This document shows positions 38,701 through 48,046 of a DNA stretch of 64,000 bases, in pieces; positions within the stretch are counted from its first letter, which is position 1, and each line of letters starts with the position of its first letter. The notes beneath the pieces were generated by a model. It searched no databases, was not told where the DNA came from, and was given only the letters and a program-made list of their open reading frames with translations. A program made the translations under genes and the position numbers. Source of the stretch: Rhizobium sp. Leaf371 (GTDB lineage Bacteria; Pseudomonadota; Alphaproteobacteria; Rhizobiales; Rhizobiaceae); the NCBI RefSeq assembly GCF_001424045.1, contig NZ_LMQB01000002.1, positions 1 to 64,000 of the forward strand, given 5' to 3'.

Positions 38701-39355
38701 GCTCGACCCCCTGCCGCCGCAGCGTCACCTCCCCCGTCCCTTGAGCCCGTCCGGAGCCGGCTTTACGGTGGAGGCGGATGCGGCGGACACGGTCACCGGT
38801 TCGCGCCTCTTTTCCGAAGACAAGCGAACCGGGCCGTCTTTGTTGCGCGGTGCGATCCTGCATCGGCTGCTGCAGGTTCTGCCCGCCCGCGCGCCGGGGG
38901 AACGGGAGGCCGATGCCGCCCTTTACCTGTCGCGCGCCGTTCCCGGCTGGAGCGAAAAGCAGCGGACGGAAATCGTGCGCTCCGTTCTTGCGGTCATCGA
39001 GGATCCTGCGCTTTCCGCTCTGTTCTCTGCCAACAGCCGCGCCGAGGTCTCAATCATGGGAACGCTTCGACTCGGCGCGCGCGATCACGCGGTCTCGGGA
39101 CGAATCGATCGTCTGGCCGTCTCAGACCAGGACGTGGTGATCGCCGACTTCAAGACGAACCGCGACGTTCCCGGCGATGTCGGTGCCGTGCCCCTCGTCT
39201 ATCGAACACAGCTCGCGATCTACCGGGAGATCCTGCGGCCGCTCTATCCGGCGCGTCGGTTTCGCTGCATCCTGGTCTTTACCGAGGGGCCGCGCGCGAT
39301 CGAGGTATCGGACGCGCTTCTCGATGCCGCGCTTGTGGACCTTGCGACAAAATGA
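35786..39355 (+). CDS. addA: double-strand break repair helicase-nuclease subunit AddA
   Basis: This 1189-residue UvrD-type helicase has Walker A NAGSGKTHVLTQRV near 39, Walker B HILVDEAQDTSP near 420, and IYSFQGARPE. The C-terminal nuclease site VIADFKTNRDVP lies near 1120. It forms the AddAB complex with the overlapping upstream gene. The chosen ATG (MPDDLAP) lies within the end of addB. Confidence 0.95.
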   Translation: MPDDLAPTSGSPADWLNWTTQQQALASDPKRSAWVSANAGSGKTHVLTQRVIRLLLSGCRASAILCLTYTKAAAAEMSNRVFERLGEWVTLDDATLSARITALEGQAPSADTVAEARRLFARALETPGGLKIQTIHAFCEALLHQFPLEANVAGHFSVLDDRTATILLADARRLLLTAAATEGDPVLTGAFETVLSLADDTGLESLLSMIVANRTALQVFLSEAEQRGGTEPVLRDALGLSAEETADSFVAQFWPLAGLNGPDLTRYIDLCRASGGAKVRDFADGLAVAAELKTPLQRYQAVRELFFSASSGKPRAISGFFSAPLRKAAPDLEDKVQAAYDAVIALSDRLALLHMFEATQAAMVLAERLTHDYEDIKKSRSQLDFDDLINRTARLLTRADVGAWVHYKLDQGIDHILVDEAQDTSPVQWSIIRSLAEDFFTGDSARGRHRTLFAVGDEKQSIYSFQGARPERFSEEEREARRRIDASGLAFSPVQLQLSFRSTEDVLSAVDTVFRQPAHARGLSARNEPVVHASNRVGHPGLVEIWDAIAPAPSFEEEDWTAAFDATPENAPANILAERIAATLASWIGTETIIEKTTRRVMRPGDVIVLVRKRDAFVNALMRALKTRHDIPVAGADRLVLTAHIAVQDLMALGRFLLLPQDDLSLAAVLKSPLFAVTEEMLAEAATLRPLGQSLWSALQRSDDPALEPVVARLANYRTLADTLSVHDLYARLLGADGGRAAFLSRLGSEVSDILDEFLTFCLDHEANGLPGLQSFISGLELEAPTIKREQDKERNEVRVMTVHAAKGLEAPVVFLVDGSGKAFNNQHVPALRMVPSPHGRGPGGEIPIIPVWRPPRAASNSLIDGDTQRLKAGAEEEYRRLLYVGMTRAADRLIVCGYRGKLDNPESWHAMVKAGLSADTEGRLMPVDFSVAGLQWTGARWHALTKRTEFDIESVKSDITAEDVGALPQALLDPLPPQRHLPRPLSPSGAGFTVEADAADTVTGSRLFSEDKRTGPSLLRGAILHRLLQVLPARAPGEREADAALYLSRAVPGWSEKQRTEIVRSVLAVIEDPALSALFSANSRAEVSIMGTLRLGARDHAVSGRIDRLAVSDQDVVIADFKTNRDVPGDVGAVPLVYRTQLAIYREILRPLYPARRFRCILVFTEGPRAIEVSDALLDAALVDLATK

Positions 39356-39444
39356 GATACCGGACATTGAAATTCAGGGTCTGGATCATCACATCCTGAC
39401 CATGCCCTGCGGGTCCTCCGCACCATAGAAACCAGGAGCGCATC

Positions 39445-39768
39445 ATGGCGACCGTGAAAGTCGATACATCCAATTTTCAGGATGAAGTTCTCAATGCACA
39501 GGAGCCGGTCATCGTCGATTTCTGGGCCGAATGGTGCGGCCCGTGCAAGATGATCGCACCGAGCCTCGAGGAAATCTCCAACGAGATGGCCGGCAAGGTG
39601 AAGGTCGCCAAGATCAACATCGATGAGAACCCGGAAATTGCCGCGCAGTACGGCGTCCGCTCGATTCCGACGCTCGCGCTCTTCAAGGCCGGCGAAGTCG
39701 CCGACATCAAGGTGGGTGCAGCGCCGAAGACCGCGCTGACCTCCTGGATCTCCAACGCGGCCGCTTAA
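39445..39768 (+). CDS. trxA: thioredoxin
   Basis: This 107-residue thioredoxin has the WCGPC active site at 31-35 and the cis-proline segment RSIPTLALF. It follows addA by 89 bases and ends the rightward murU-addB-addA-trxA group. That order is conserved in alphaproteobacteria. Confidence 0.97.
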   Translation: MATVKVDTSNFQDEVLNAQEPVIVDFWAEWCGPCKMIAPSLEEISNEMAGKVKVAKINIDENPEIAAQYGVRSIPTLALFKAGEVADIKVGAAPKTALTSWISNAAA

Positions 39769-39797
39769 ATCTCCGCTTTATCGGATATGAGAATTGG

Positions 39798-39825
39798 AAA
39801 ACCCGGCCTCGCAGCCGGGTTTTTT
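39798..39825. terminator. bidirectional terminator between trxA and folC
   Basis: AAAACCCGGC (39798-39807), loop CTCGCA, GCCGGGTTTT (39814-39823) and further T residues. It separates convergent trxA and folC. Confidence 0.9.
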
Positions 39826-39850
39826 CATATCGTTTCTTCGTTGACGTCGT

Positions 39851-41191
39851 TTATCGCGGCGGTGTCCCGTTATCGGCCAGAACGTTGCCGACAAGGTAGA
39901 GCGATCCGCCGATCAGAATGCGTGGCGGGACCGGCTGGTCCTCGAACACGGCCGATAGGATCGACAGCGCTTCCGTGACCGACGAGACGGGCTCGGCCTC
40001 AAAACCCTGCGCTGCCGCATCCTGCGCCAGCGCGACCGGATCGATGCCGACATCCGAGCCCCGGATGGGCACCGTGAAGACCTGTTCGGCAAGGCCGGAA
40101 AAGGCCTGGAAATAGCCGGCGGGATCCTTCGTGTTGATCATGCCGATGATGAGAAACAGGGGTCGCGGGTCGCGTTCCTCCAGATTTGCCATCGTCTCGG
40201 CGATCACCTTGCCGGCACCCGGATTGTGCCCGCCATCGACCCAGATCTCGGCGCGCTTGGGGGCGTGATCCGCCAGCCGTCCGCTCGTCAGCCGCTGCAG
40301 GCGGCCCGGCCATTCGACCGTCGTCAGGCCGGTCTCGATCGCCGCGTCGGCTGGATCGAAACCGGCAGCACGAACCGTGCGGATCGCCGCGGCGGCATTG
40401 GCGTATTGATGCCGGCCGGGAAGACGCGGCAGCGGCAGGTCGATCAGCCCGTCATCATCCTGATAGATCAGCCGGCCGAACTCCTCATGGGCGAGAAAAT
40501 CCTGTCCGTAGACGGACACGGGGCATCGCAGGCGCTCGGCGGTGGCCACCAGCACGTCGCGCGCGGCCTCCTCCTCCTGCTGCCCGATGACAACAGGACA
40601 GCCACGTTTCATGATCCCCGCCTTTTCGGCGGCAATGAGTTCGACCCGATCCCCGAGATAGGCCTGATGATCGAGCGAGATCGGCATGATCGTGGAAACG
40701 GCTGGCGTCTTGATGACATTGGTCGCGTCGAAGCGTCCGCCGAGACCGACCTCGATGATGGCGACATCGGCCGGATGCTCGGAGAAGAGAACGAAGGTTA
40801 CGGCGGTCAGGATCTCGAAGACCGTGATCGTCTCACCGCGATTGGCGGCCGCCACACGACGAACGGCATCTGCGAGCACCGGGTCCGTCGCGTATTGACC
40901 GCGTCCGCCCCGAACGCCGAGCCGGTAGCGCTCGTGCCAGGTGACCAGATGCGGAGAGGTGTGAACATGGACCGAAAGACCGGCCGCTTCAAGGATCGCC
41001 CGCGAGAAGGCCGAAACCGACCCCTTGCCGTTGGTGCCTGCCACGTGAAGGACCGGCGGCAAGCGCTCCTGCGGATTGCCAAGCCGGTCGAGGAGCCGGG
41101 TGACGCGCTCCAGCGACAGATCGAAGCCTTTGGGATGGAGGGCAAGGAGCTTGTCGATCTCCTGCGTGGCTTCGCTCGCCTCGACCGTCAT
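39851..41191 (-). CDS. folC: bifunctional folylpolyglutamate synthase/dihydrofolate synthase
   Basis: This 446-residue Mur-ligase-like enzyme adds glutamates to folates. The ATP loop HVAGTNGKGSV lies at about 49-59, and WVDGGHNPGAG in the C-terminal domain. It starts seven bases after accD and is the last gene of the trpF-trpB-trpA-accD-folC cluster. Confidence 0.95.
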   Translation of the reverse strand: MTVEASEATQEIDKLLALHPKGFDLSLERVTRLLDRLGNPQERLPPVLHVAGTNGKGSVSAFSRAILEAAGLSVHVHTSPHLVTWHERYRLGVRGGRGQYATDPVLADAVRRVAAANRGETITVFEILTAVTFVLFSEHPADVAIIEVGLGGRFDATNVIKTPAVSTIMPISLDHQAYLGDRVELIAAEKAGIMKRGCPVVIGQQEEEAARDVLVATAERLRCPVSVYGQDFLAHEEFGRLIYQDDDGLIDLPLPRLPGRHQYANAAAAIRTVRAAGFDPADAAIETGLTTVEWPGRLQRLTSGRLADHAPKRAEIWVDGGHNPGAGKVIAETMANLEERDPRPLFLIIGMINTKDPAGYFQAFSGLAEQVFTVPIRGSDVGIDPVALAQDAAAQGFEAEPVSSVTEALSILSAVFEDQPVPPRILIGGSLYLVGNVLADNGTPPR

Positions 41192-41198
41192 CGCGAGA

Positions 41199-42125
41199 CT
41201 AGACGCTGGCCGCGACCGGCACGGCGGCCGCGGGAACCACGACCTCCGGCTCGACGGGACGCTTCACGGCATCGACCGGCTTCTTGAGCATGATCTTCAG
41301 CACGCGTGCGAGCGTCGAAGGGATATCATGCCGCTTGATGACCATGTCGATCATGCCGTGATCCATGAGATATTCCGACGTCTGGAAACCCTCGGGAAGC
41401 TTTTCGCGGATGGTCTGCTCGATGACGCGCTTGCCGGCAAAACAGATCTCGGCACCCGGCTCCGCAAGATGCAGATCGCCCAGCATGGCATAGGAAGCCG
41501 TGACGCCGCCCGTGGTCGGGTTGGTGAGGACGACGATATAGGGGAGGCCCGCCTCCTTCAGCATCTGCACGGCGACCGTCGTGCGCGGCAGCTGCATGAG
41601 CGAGAGGATGCCTTCCTGCATGCGGGCGCCGCCGGAGGCCGGGAAGATGACCAGCGGGCATTTTTCCGCGATGGCACGCTCGAAGGCCTTGATGATCGCC
41701 TCGCCGGCGGCGATGCCGAGAGAGCCGCCCATGAAGGCGAATTCGTGGACGACGGCCACGAGCTTCAGACCCTCGACGGTGCCGACACCGGCAAGGATCG
41801 TATCCTCCATCTCGGTCTTCGCCCGGCTGTCGCGCAGGCGGTCGGTGTATTTCTTCGAGTCGCGGAACTTCAGCGGATCCTGCGCCACCTTCGGCTGCGG
41901 CAGCGTCTCGTAGACGCCCGCGTCGAACAGATCCTTCAGACGCGCCTTGGCCGGCATCTTCATGTGGAAGCCGGAGGCGGGAATGACCCATTTGTTTTCT
42001 TCGAGATCGCGGTGGAACACCATCTCGCCCGTTTCCGGGCACTTGATCCAGAGGTTTTCCGGAACCTCGCGGCGGCCGAGCATCGAATTGATCTTCGGGC
42101 GAACGTAGTTGGTAATCCAGTTCAC
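41199..42125 (-). CDS. accD: acetyl-CoA carboxylase carboxyltransferase subunit beta
   Basis: This 308-residue protein transfers carboxyl groups to acetyl-CoA at the first step of fatty acid synthesis, together with AccA encoded elsewhere. The carboxyltransferase core is intact ([27 protein letters not shown]). The usual four-cysteine zinc ribbon at the N terminus is degenerate: only C29 remains, with T32, I48 and S51 at the other three positions. It lies between trpA and folC. Confidence 0.95.
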   Translation of the reverse strand: MNWITNYVRPKINSMLGRREVPENLWIKCPETGEMVFHRDLEENKWVIPASGFHMKMPAKARLKDLFDAGVYETLPQPKVAQDPLKFRDSKKYTDRLRDSRAKTEMEDTILAGVGTVEGLKLVAVVHEFAFMGGSLGIAAGEAIIKAFERAIAEKCPLVIFPASGGARMQEGILSLMQLPRTTVAVQMLKEAGLPYIVVLTNPTTGGVTASYAMLGDLHLAEPGAEICFAGKRVIEQTIREKLPEGFQTSEYLMDHGMIDMVIKRHDIPSTLARVLKIMLKKPVDAVKRPVEPEVVVPAAAVPVAASV

Positions 42126-42174
42126 ATGAAACTCCTGAAATCGTTCAGCCTGTCATTGCCCTGAATGTGGGCGA

Positions 42175-43014
42175 TTATTCGGCTGCGGCAAGACGTGCGG
42201 CGCGGACGCCGGCCGAAAGGCCGCGAACCAGAGCCTCGACGCCCGGAACGGTCGCGCCCGTGGCCTGACCGTCTTCGGTGAGGCTGGAAGCGACCTGATT
42301 GATGATGACGGTGCCGACGACCACCCCGTCGGCCGACGCACCGATGGCGCGCGCGTGCTCGGCGGTCTTGACGCCGAAGCCGACGCAGACGGGCAGGCTG
42401 GTGTGCTCCTTGATGCGCGCCACGGCCCCGCCGACCAAAGCCGGCTCCGGCAGAGCCGAGCCCGTGATACCGTTCATGGAGACGTAATAGACGAAGCCCG
42501 AGGTGTTTTCGAGAACTTTGGGCAGGCGGCGGCCGTCCGTGGTCGGTGTCGCCAGCCGAATGAAGCTGATGCCCTTCGCAAGCGCGGGCAGGCAAAGCTC
42601 GTCGTCCATTTCCGGCGGCAGATCGACGACGATCAGCCCGTCGATACCGGCGGCAAGAGCGTTTTCCAAGAAGCGATCGACGCCGTAGATGTAGATGGGA
42701 TTGTAGTAGCCCATCATGACGACGGGCGTGTCGGTGTCGGTCTTGCGGAACTGCCGGGACAGTTCCAGCGTCTTTTCGAGCGTCTGGCCACCGGCAAGGG
42801 CGCGCTGGCCGGCAAGCTGGATTGCCGGGCCATCGGCCATCGGGTCGGAGAAGGGCATGCCGAGCTCGATGATGTCGGAGCCGGCAGACGGCAGCGCCTT
42901 CATGATCGACAGCGACGTGTCGAAATCCGGATCGCCCCCCATGATGTAAGTGACGAGCACCGGACGGCGCTCGGCGGCAGCCTTGGCGAAGGTCCTGTCG
43001 AAACGTGCGCTCAT
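42175..43014 (-). CDS. trpA: tryptophan synthase alpha chain
   Basis: This 279-residue barrel cleaves indoleglycerol phosphate to indole. The catalytic glutamate lies in [17 protein letters not shown] near 50 and an aspartate in [12 protein letters not shown]. It follows trpB by four bases, matching their function in one complex. Confidence 0.97.
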   Translation of the reverse strand: MSARFDRTFAKAAAERRPVLVTYIMGGDPDFDTSLSIMKALPSAGSDIIELGMPFSDPMADGPAIQLAGQRALAGGQTLEKTLELSRQFRKTDTDTPVVMMGYYNPIYIYGVDRFLENALAAGIDGLIVVDLPPEMDDELCLPALAKGISFIRLATPTTDGRRLPKVLENTSGFVYYVSMNGITGSALPEPALVGGAVARIKEHTSLPVCVGFGVKTAEHARAIGASADGVVVGTVIINQVASSLTEDGQATGATVPGVEALVRGLSAGVRAARLAAAE

Positions 43015-43018
43015 GTTC

Positions 43019-44239
43019 TTACAGTTCCAATCCGAGCAGCTTGCCGACGGTGAAGATATCCTTGTCGCCGCGTCCGCAGAGGTTCATCACGATGATCTGG
43101 TCCTTGTCCATCGTCGGCGCCCGCTTGATGACCTCGGCGAGCGCATGGCTCGGTTCCAGCGCGGGAATGATGCCTTCGACACGAGTCAGAAGCTGGAAGG
43201 CTTCGAGCGCCTCATGGTCCATGATCGGCACATATTCGACACGGCCGGCATCCTTCAGCCAGGAATGTTCGGGGCCGATCCCGGGATAATCGAGGCCGGC
43301 CGAGATGGAATGGCCTTCCTTGATCTGCCCGTCCTTGTCCTGCAGCAGATAGGTCCGGTTGCCGTGCAGGACGCCCGGGGAGCCTGCCGTCAGCGAGGCG
43401 CAATGCTCCTCGCCGTCGAGACCCTTGCCGCCGGCTTCCACGCCGACGATCTTGACGCTGGCATCGTCGAGGAAAGGATGGAAGAGGCCGATGGCGTTGG
43501 AGCCGCCGCCGACGGCGGCAACCAGCATGTCCGGCAGACGGCCTTCCATCGCCATCATCTGCTCGCGCGTTTCCCGGCCGATGACCGACTGGAAGTCGCG
43601 CACCATCTCCGGATAGGGATGCGGGCCTGCAGCGGTGCCGATCAGGTAATAGGTATCGTCCACATTGGTGACCCAATCGCGCAGGGCCTCGTTCATGGCG
43701 TCCTTCAGCGTGCCGTGGCCGGCCGTGACGGGACGGACTTCCGCGCCGAGCAGCTTCATGCGGAAGACGTTCGGCGACTGACGCTCGACATCGGTCGCGC
43801 CCATATAGACGACGCAGGGCAGGCCGAAGCGGGCGGCAACGGTCGCGGTCGCCACGCCATGCTGGCCGGCACCGGTTTCCGCGATGATGCGCGTCTTGCC
43901 CATGCGCTTGGCAAGCAGGATCTGGCCAAGGCAATTGTTGATCTTGTGCGAACCGGTGTGGTTGAGCTCGTCGCGCTTGAAGTAGACCTTCGCGCCACCC
44001 AGCTCTTCCGTCAGCCGCTCGGCAAAATAGAGCGGGCTCGGACGGCCGGTGTAGTGCGTGTTGAGATGTTCGAGCTCTGCCTTGAAGGCAGGATCGGTCT
44101 TGGCCTTCTCCCACTCGGCTTCAAGCTCGAGGATCAGCGGCATCAGCGTTTCCGCAACGAAGCGACCGCCGAAAATGCCGAAGCGGCCGTCCTCATCGGG
44201 ACCGGAACGGAAGGAATTGGGTAAAGGGGTCTGATTCAC
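43019..44239 (-). CDS. trpB: tryptophan synthase beta chain
   Basis: This 406-residue PLP enzyme condenses indole with serine. The Schiff-base lysine lies in HTGSHKINN and the glutamate of the active site in [11 protein letters not shown]. It starts with GTG overlapping the trpF stop (GTGA). Confidence 0.97.
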   Translation of the reverse strand: MNQTPLPNSFRSGPDEDGRFGIFGGRFVAETLMPLILELEAEWEKAKTDPAFKAELEHLNTHYTGRPSPLYFAERLTEELGGAKVYFKRDELNHTGSHKINNCLGQILLAKRMGKTRIIAETGAGQHGVATATVAARFGLPCVVYMGATDVERQSPNVFRMKLLGAEVRPVTAGHGTLKDAMNEALRDWVTNVDDTYYLIGTAAGPHPYPEMVRDFQSVIGRETREQMMAMEGRLPDMLVAAVGGGSNAIGLFHPFLDDASVKIVGVEAGGKGLDGEEHCASLTAGSPGVLHGNRTYLLQDKDGQIKEGHSISAGLDYPGIGPEHSWLKDAGRVEYVPIMDHEALEAFQLLTRVEGIIPALEPSHALAEVIKRAPTMDKDQIIVMNLCGRGDKDIFTVGKLLGLEL

Positions 44240-44910
44240 GTCGTGCTCCTTAACCGGAAAGGCTCTGCACGAGCCTCAGCAACGGCATCGAAAAACTCTT
44301 CCATCCGCCTGAGATCCTTGACGCCGGGCGCGCGCTCCACTCCGGAGGAGATGTCGATCGCGCGCGTGCCTGTCTTCTCCAGGGCCTCGCGGATATTTCC
44401 GGCGTTGAGGCCGCCGGAAAGCATGTAATCCACCTCGGCGTCAAGCGCATCGAGGAGCGTCCAGTCGAACGATACGCCGTTGCCGCCCGGGATCTCGGAG
44501 CCCTTTGGCGCTTTGGCATCGAACAGGAAGCGATCGGCAATGCCGATATAAGCATCGACCGCACGCAGATCCTCGGCTTCGCGCACCGAAAACGCCTTCA
44601 TGACCGGGCGACCGTAAATGGCACGGATGTCCAGCGTGCGCGCGGCCGTCTCGTGACCGTGGAGCTGAAGAATGTCGGGGTCGAGCGACGAGACGATTTC
44701 GTCCAGCGTGTCGTTGTCCGCATCGACCGCTACGGCAACGATCTTCGCGCGACCGCGAATCCGGTCGGCAAGCCGCGCGGCATCGTCCGGCTCGATATTG
44801 CGCGGGCTCTTATCAAAGAAGATGAAGCCGACATGGTTCGCGCCCAAGGCAACCGCCTTGTCGACGGCCTCGGCGGTCTTCAATCCGCAGATCTTGACAT
44901 CGATGGTCAT
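44236..44910 (-). CDS. trpF: phosphoribosylanthranilate isomerase
   Basis: This 224-residue barrel isomerises phosphoribosylanthranilate. The catalytic cysteine is in VKICGLKT near residue 7, and the aspartate in AIDISSGVE. The start MTIDVKICG is chosen by homology; upstream in-frame residues are not conserved. It heads the trpF-trpB-trpA-accD-folC series. No attenuator was recognised in the 75 bases upstream. Confidence 0.95.
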   Translation of the reverse strand: MTIDVKICGLKTAEAVDKAVALGANHVGFIFFDKSPRNIEPDDAARLADRIRGRAKIVAVAVDADNDTLDEIVSSLDPDILQLHGHETAARTLDIRAIYGRPVMKAFSVREAEDLRAVDAYIGIADRFLFDAKAPKGSEIPGGNGVSFDWTLLDALDAEVDYMLSGGLNAGNIREALEKTGTRAIDISSGVERAPGVKDLRRMEEFFDAVAEARAEPFRLRSTT

Positions 44911-44985
44911 ACGGCATCGCATTTGCATGAATCGGCCTGCGAGTCGAGCCAAAACAAGGGCTCGCGCCTGTGTCGCAGGCCGCGA

Positions 44986-45765
44986 TCAGGTGAAGTCGAT
45001 GGCGTGAAGAAGCGTCCCGTTACGCTTCAGCCAGTGACGGGCGTCCGGGGTGCGGGGGCAGAGCCGTTCGCAGAGCGCCCAGAAGTTCGGGCCGTGGTTC
45101 ATTTCCTTGAGGTGGGCGACCTCATGGGCGGCGAGATAATCGATGACATAGGGCGGCGCCATGACGATGCGCCAGGAGAAATTCAGCGCGCCATCCACCG
45201 CGCAGGAGCCCCAGCGGCTTCGCGTGTCGCGCAGCGTCATCGACTTGATCCGCCGCCCGACGGTTAACGCATGCGCGGGCGCCAGACGCTCCAGGTCCTT
45301 GCGGGCTTCCTTCTTCAGGAAATCGGCGATGCGGCGGCCGAGATGCTCGGGCGCACCGCTGACCCGGAGCACGGGCTCATCCTCGACCACGGCGCTTTCC
45401 GTGACGCCGCGCAGGCGCCCCGTCCGTTCGATACGGTGGGCGATGCCGCGCACGAAGATCATGCCGCCTTCCTCCAGCACGCTTTCGCCGGAAAAGCGTG
45501 CGAGCCGACTTGAGAGCCAAGCCTGATGACGATCGAGAAACTGGGTGATTTCGCGCTCGGGCAGCCCTTCGGGGATGGTCATCTTCAAGGCCCGGCCACC
45601 GGGCTCGATGCGCAGGGTCATGCGTGTCGCACGCGGGTTCTGCCGGATGGTCAACGGAACCGGCCGCTCATCGACGATCAACGTCTTCACCACGGTCTTT
45701 GTCGCCGGCCGGACAGGTGCGACCGGCTTCTTGCGGCGAACGGGATTCAGCAGCAGAGGAAACAT
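44986..45765 (-). CDS. YgjP-like metallopeptidase (DUF45, M48-related)
   Basis: This 259-residue protein carries the zinc-binding motif HEVAH in AAHEVAHLKEMNHGPNFW and the upstream segment SRWGSCAVDGALNFSWR typical of the YgjP/DUF45 family. It has no signal peptide. The chosen ATG (MFPLLL) lacks a strong ribosome site and longer forms are possible. Family members are putative cytosolic metalloproteases of unknown substrate. It lies upstream of trpF but separated by 75 bases. Confidence 0.85.
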   Translation of the reverse strand: MFPLLLNPVRRKKPVAPVRPATKTVVKTLIVDERPVPLTIRQNPRATRMTLRIEPGGRALKMTIPEGLPEREITQFLDRHQAWLSSRLARFSGESVLEEGGMIFVRGIAHRIERTGRLRGVTESAVVEDEPVLRVSGAPEHLGRRIADFLKKEARKDLERLAPAHALTVGRRIKSMTLRDTRSRWGSCAVDGALNFSWRIVMAPPYVIDYLAAHEVAHLKEMNHGPNFWALCERLCPRTPDARHWLKRNGTLLHAIDFT

Positions 45766-45814
45766 GACGTTCCTGATAGATGATTCGCGGGCTTTGCGCC
45801 GCAGGCGCGGCATG

Positions 45815-45848
45815 AAAAAGCCGGCCTTCCTGCTTGAGGGAGGCCGGC
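45815..45848 (-). terminator. intrinsic terminator of the DUF2852 gene
   Basis: On the minus strand GCCGGCCTCCC, loop TCAAGCA, GGAAGGCCGGC, then TTTTT. It lies 44 bases after the DUF2852 stop and upstream of the YgjP-type gene. Confidence 0.85.
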
Positions 45849-45891
45849 CTTGGGGTGTCGAGGGCCGTTGCGTGACACGGCGCTTGATGGA

Positions 45892-46344
45892 TCAGTTGCC
45901 GGTGTAACCGGTGACCGGACCGTTCGACGGTTTGTCGCGCTCGCGCATGAAGCGGTCGAAATCGTCCTGGTCCTTGGCACGGCGCAGTTCGCGGACATAG
46001 GCGTCGAAATCTTCGCGCATGTCGTCCAGGCGGCGGCGTTCTTCATCGAGACGCGTCAGTTCCGCTTCGCGCCAGTCGTCGAAAGCGACGTTGCCGGTAT
46101 CGCCTGCACGGTAGGTACCGCGCGTGAAACCACTCCTGCGAAGGCCACCAAAGCTGCCCCTGAACGTGGAAAAGACCGTGTCGACAGAGGCATTCGCGTC
46201 GCGCTTGAAGGATTTCAGGCGTTCGCCGAACAGGATGTAGGCCAGCATGGCAAGGCCGAGCGGCCAGAAGACGACGAAGCCGAGAACCATCAACGCAATG
46301 GTTGCGGGCGTCCAGTCAGGACGGATCAAGGCATTCTGATTCAT
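45892..46344 (-). CDS. DUF2852 family membrane protein
   Basis: This 150-residue protein has one or two membrane segments at about 15-40 (IALMVLGFVVFWPLGLAMLAYILFG). A basic stretch follows, then a C-terminal coiled-coil-like region rich in E, R and D (LDEERRRLDDMREDFDAYV). It matches the rhizobial DUF2852 family of unknown function. It is bounded by terminators and appears monocistronic. Confidence 0.85.
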   Translation of the reverse strand: MNQNALIRPDWTPATIALMVLGFVVFWPLGLAMLAYILFGERLKSFKRDANASVDTVFSTFRGSFGGLRRSGFTRGTYRAGDTGNVAFDDWREAELTRLDEERRRLDDMREDFDAYVRELRRAKDQDDFDRFMRERDKPSNGPVTGYTGN

Positions 46345-46437
46345 GGAGTTTAGTCCTCGTCAATGGAGGGTTCGGTCGTCGAACCCGCTGACGTCGATGT
46401 GGGAATAGCGACATTCCTTCACAAGACAAAACGAATC

Positions 46438-46462
46438 GAAATCGGGCAAATGCTTGCCCGAT
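46438..46462 (-). terminator. probable terminator of phaZ
   Basis: On the minus strand ATCGGGCAA, loop GCAT, TTGCCCGAT forms a perfect 9-bp stem followed by a U-rich but interrupted stretch. It lies 38 bases after the phaZ stop. Confidence 0.6.
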
Positions 46463-46500
46463 CTCATGATTTTTCGATGTTTGATTCGCTTTTGCGGGGG

Positions 46501-47772
46501 TTATCCGGTTTTTCCGCCTCTGATGACCTTGACGGAGGCCGTCTTGTGGCCGTGCTCGCGCTGGAAAGCCGTGATGCGCGGAGCGATCTCGCGGCGGAAG
46601 CGCGATCCGTTGAAAACGCCGTAATGGCCGACGTCCGGCTGCACGTAATGCATCCGCATATGGTCGGGAATATTGGCACAGATCGTCTGGGCCGCTTCCG
46701 TCTGACCGGCGCCGGAAATGTCGTCGTTTTCGCCCTCGACCGTCAGAAGGGCCACCTTGCGGATCGCGTTCGTATCGACCCGCTCGCCGCGATGCATCAT
46801 CTCGCCTTTCGGCAGCGCGTGCTGCATGAACACGACATCGACGGTCTGCAGATAGAATTCGGCGGTCAGGTCCATTACGGCGAGGTATTCGTCGTAGAAC
46901 TCCCGATGCTTCTCGGCCGCATCGCCGTCATGCTTGACGAGATGGTCGAAGAATTCCTTCTGGGCATTGATGTGTCGATCGAGATTCATCGACATGAAGC
47001 CGGAAAGCTGCAGGAAGCCGGGATAGACCGGCCGCATGAAACCGGGCTGCGGGAAGGGCACGGGCATTACGACATTGTCGCGGAACCATTCGATCGGCTT
47101 GTCCTTGGCAAGCTTGTTGACGGCCGTCGGGTTGATCCGCGTGTCGATCGGGCCGCCCATCAGCGTCATGGAAGCCGGCGACAGGAGATCGCCTCTCGCT
47201 TCCATGATCGCCGCCGCGGCCAGAACCGGAACGGCGGGCTGGCAGACCGCGATGACATGCGTATCGGGGCCCAGGAAATGCAGGATCTCGATGACGTATT
47301 CGATATAGTCGTCGAGGTCGAACGTGCCTTCCGTCAGAGGCACCATGCGGGCGTCGATCCAGTCCGTGATGTAGACATCGGATGTGGGCAGCAGCGCTTC
47401 CACTGTGCCGCGCAGAAGCGTGGCGTAGTGGCCGGACATCGGAGCGACGATCAGGACGCGCGGATCGGACCGGGCCGGTTTCTCAAGGACGCGCTCGAAA
47501 TGGATGAGATTGCAGAAAGGCTGCCGCCAGACGATCTTCTGGTCGATCGAGATCGGCCGATTGTCGATGATCGTTTCGTCAAGGCCGAATTCGGGCTTGC
47601 CGTAACGGCGGGTCGAGCGCTCGAAGACTTCGAGGCCCGCTGCGGCCGTTCGGCCGAGATAGGTTTGCGACAGCGGATTGAGGGGATTGCTATAGGCCAG
47701 ACGCATGGCGTCGGCTGCGGCTCGCCAGGGCGCCATGATCGCGTGGTTCAATTCGTAGAACTGGTAAAACAT
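46501..47772 (-). CDS. phaZ: intracellular polyhydroxyalkanoate depolymerase
   Basis: This 423-residue alpha/beta hydrolase matches intracellular PhaZ. The nucleophile elbow reads VCQPAVP with C177 in place of serine, as in the PhaZ1 type. Segments VAPMSGHYATLLRGTVE and YITDWIDAR are family-typical. It has no signal peptide, fitting degradation of intracellular PHB granules. The ATG follows AGGAG at ten bases. An upstream TTGTGCAATGCGGCAA element could be a PhaR site. Confidence 0.92.
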   Translation of the reverse strand: MFYQFYELNHAIMAPWRAAADAMRLAYSNPLNPLSQTYLGRTAAAGLEVFERSTRRYGKPEFGLDETIIDNRPISIDQKIVWRQPFCNLIHFERVLEKPARSDPRVLIVAPMSGHYATLLRGTVEALLPTSDVYITDWIDARMVPLTEGTFDLDDYIEYVIEILHFLGPDTHVIAVCQPAVPVLAAAAIMEARGDLLSPASMTLMGGPIDTRINPTAVNKLAKDKPIEWFRDNVVMPVPFPQPGFMRPVYPGFLQLSGFMSMNLDRHINAQKEFFDHLVKHDGDAAEKHREFYDEYLAVMDLTAEFYLQTVDVVFMQHALPKGEMMHRGERVDTNAIRKVALLTVEGENDDISGAGQTEAAQTICANIPDHMRMHYVQPDVGHYGVFNGSRFRREIAPRITAFQREHGHKTASVKVIRGGKTG

Positions 47773-47862
47773 TGGATGCAAACTCCTTTTACCATGAGAG
47801 GAGACGATGTCTGGCGTGAGGTCTCCGCTCACTTCTCTGTCAATATTTCAGGCTACGCTTTA

Positions 47863-47878
47863 TTGTGCAATGCGGCAA
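47863..47878. promoter_or_regulatory. possible PhaR-type element upstream of phaZ
   Basis: TTGTGCAATGCGGCAA contains TGC/GCA-type arms like those reported for PhaR, the PHB regulator, 91 bases upstream of the phaZ start. The match is loose. Confidence 0.25.
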
Positions 47879-47917
47879 GTTCTCTAGAGTATCAGGTGAG
47901 GCCAGTGTGAGGCTGTT

Positions 47918-48046
47918 CTATGGCGGTCTCTTCATCCGCCATTGAAATAGACAATCGTTCTGCGAGGGGAGTGTGCGCCCGTAGGAATTGACAAGTCGAT
48001 AATACGCCTCAATAGCCTGACGCTCCTGTCGGCTGGGACGTTTCAT
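47918..48046 (-). CDS. possible small basic protein, unrecognised
   Basis: A 42-residue frame starts with MKRPSRQERQAIEAYYR behind AAGG. It overlaps the last 38 bases of the aldolase gene in another frame and runs into the phaZ upstream gap. I recognise no family. It could be a downstream small gene of the aldolase operon or a chance frame. Confidence 0.25.
   Translation of the reverse strand: MKRPSRQERQAIEAYYRLVNSYGRTLPSQNDCLFQWRMKRPP

Noticed and set aside
44947-44966. trp attenuator upstream of trpF
   Set aside because: A short CGAGCC/GGCTCG hairpin exists, but there is no leader peptide with tryptophan codons and no T run.
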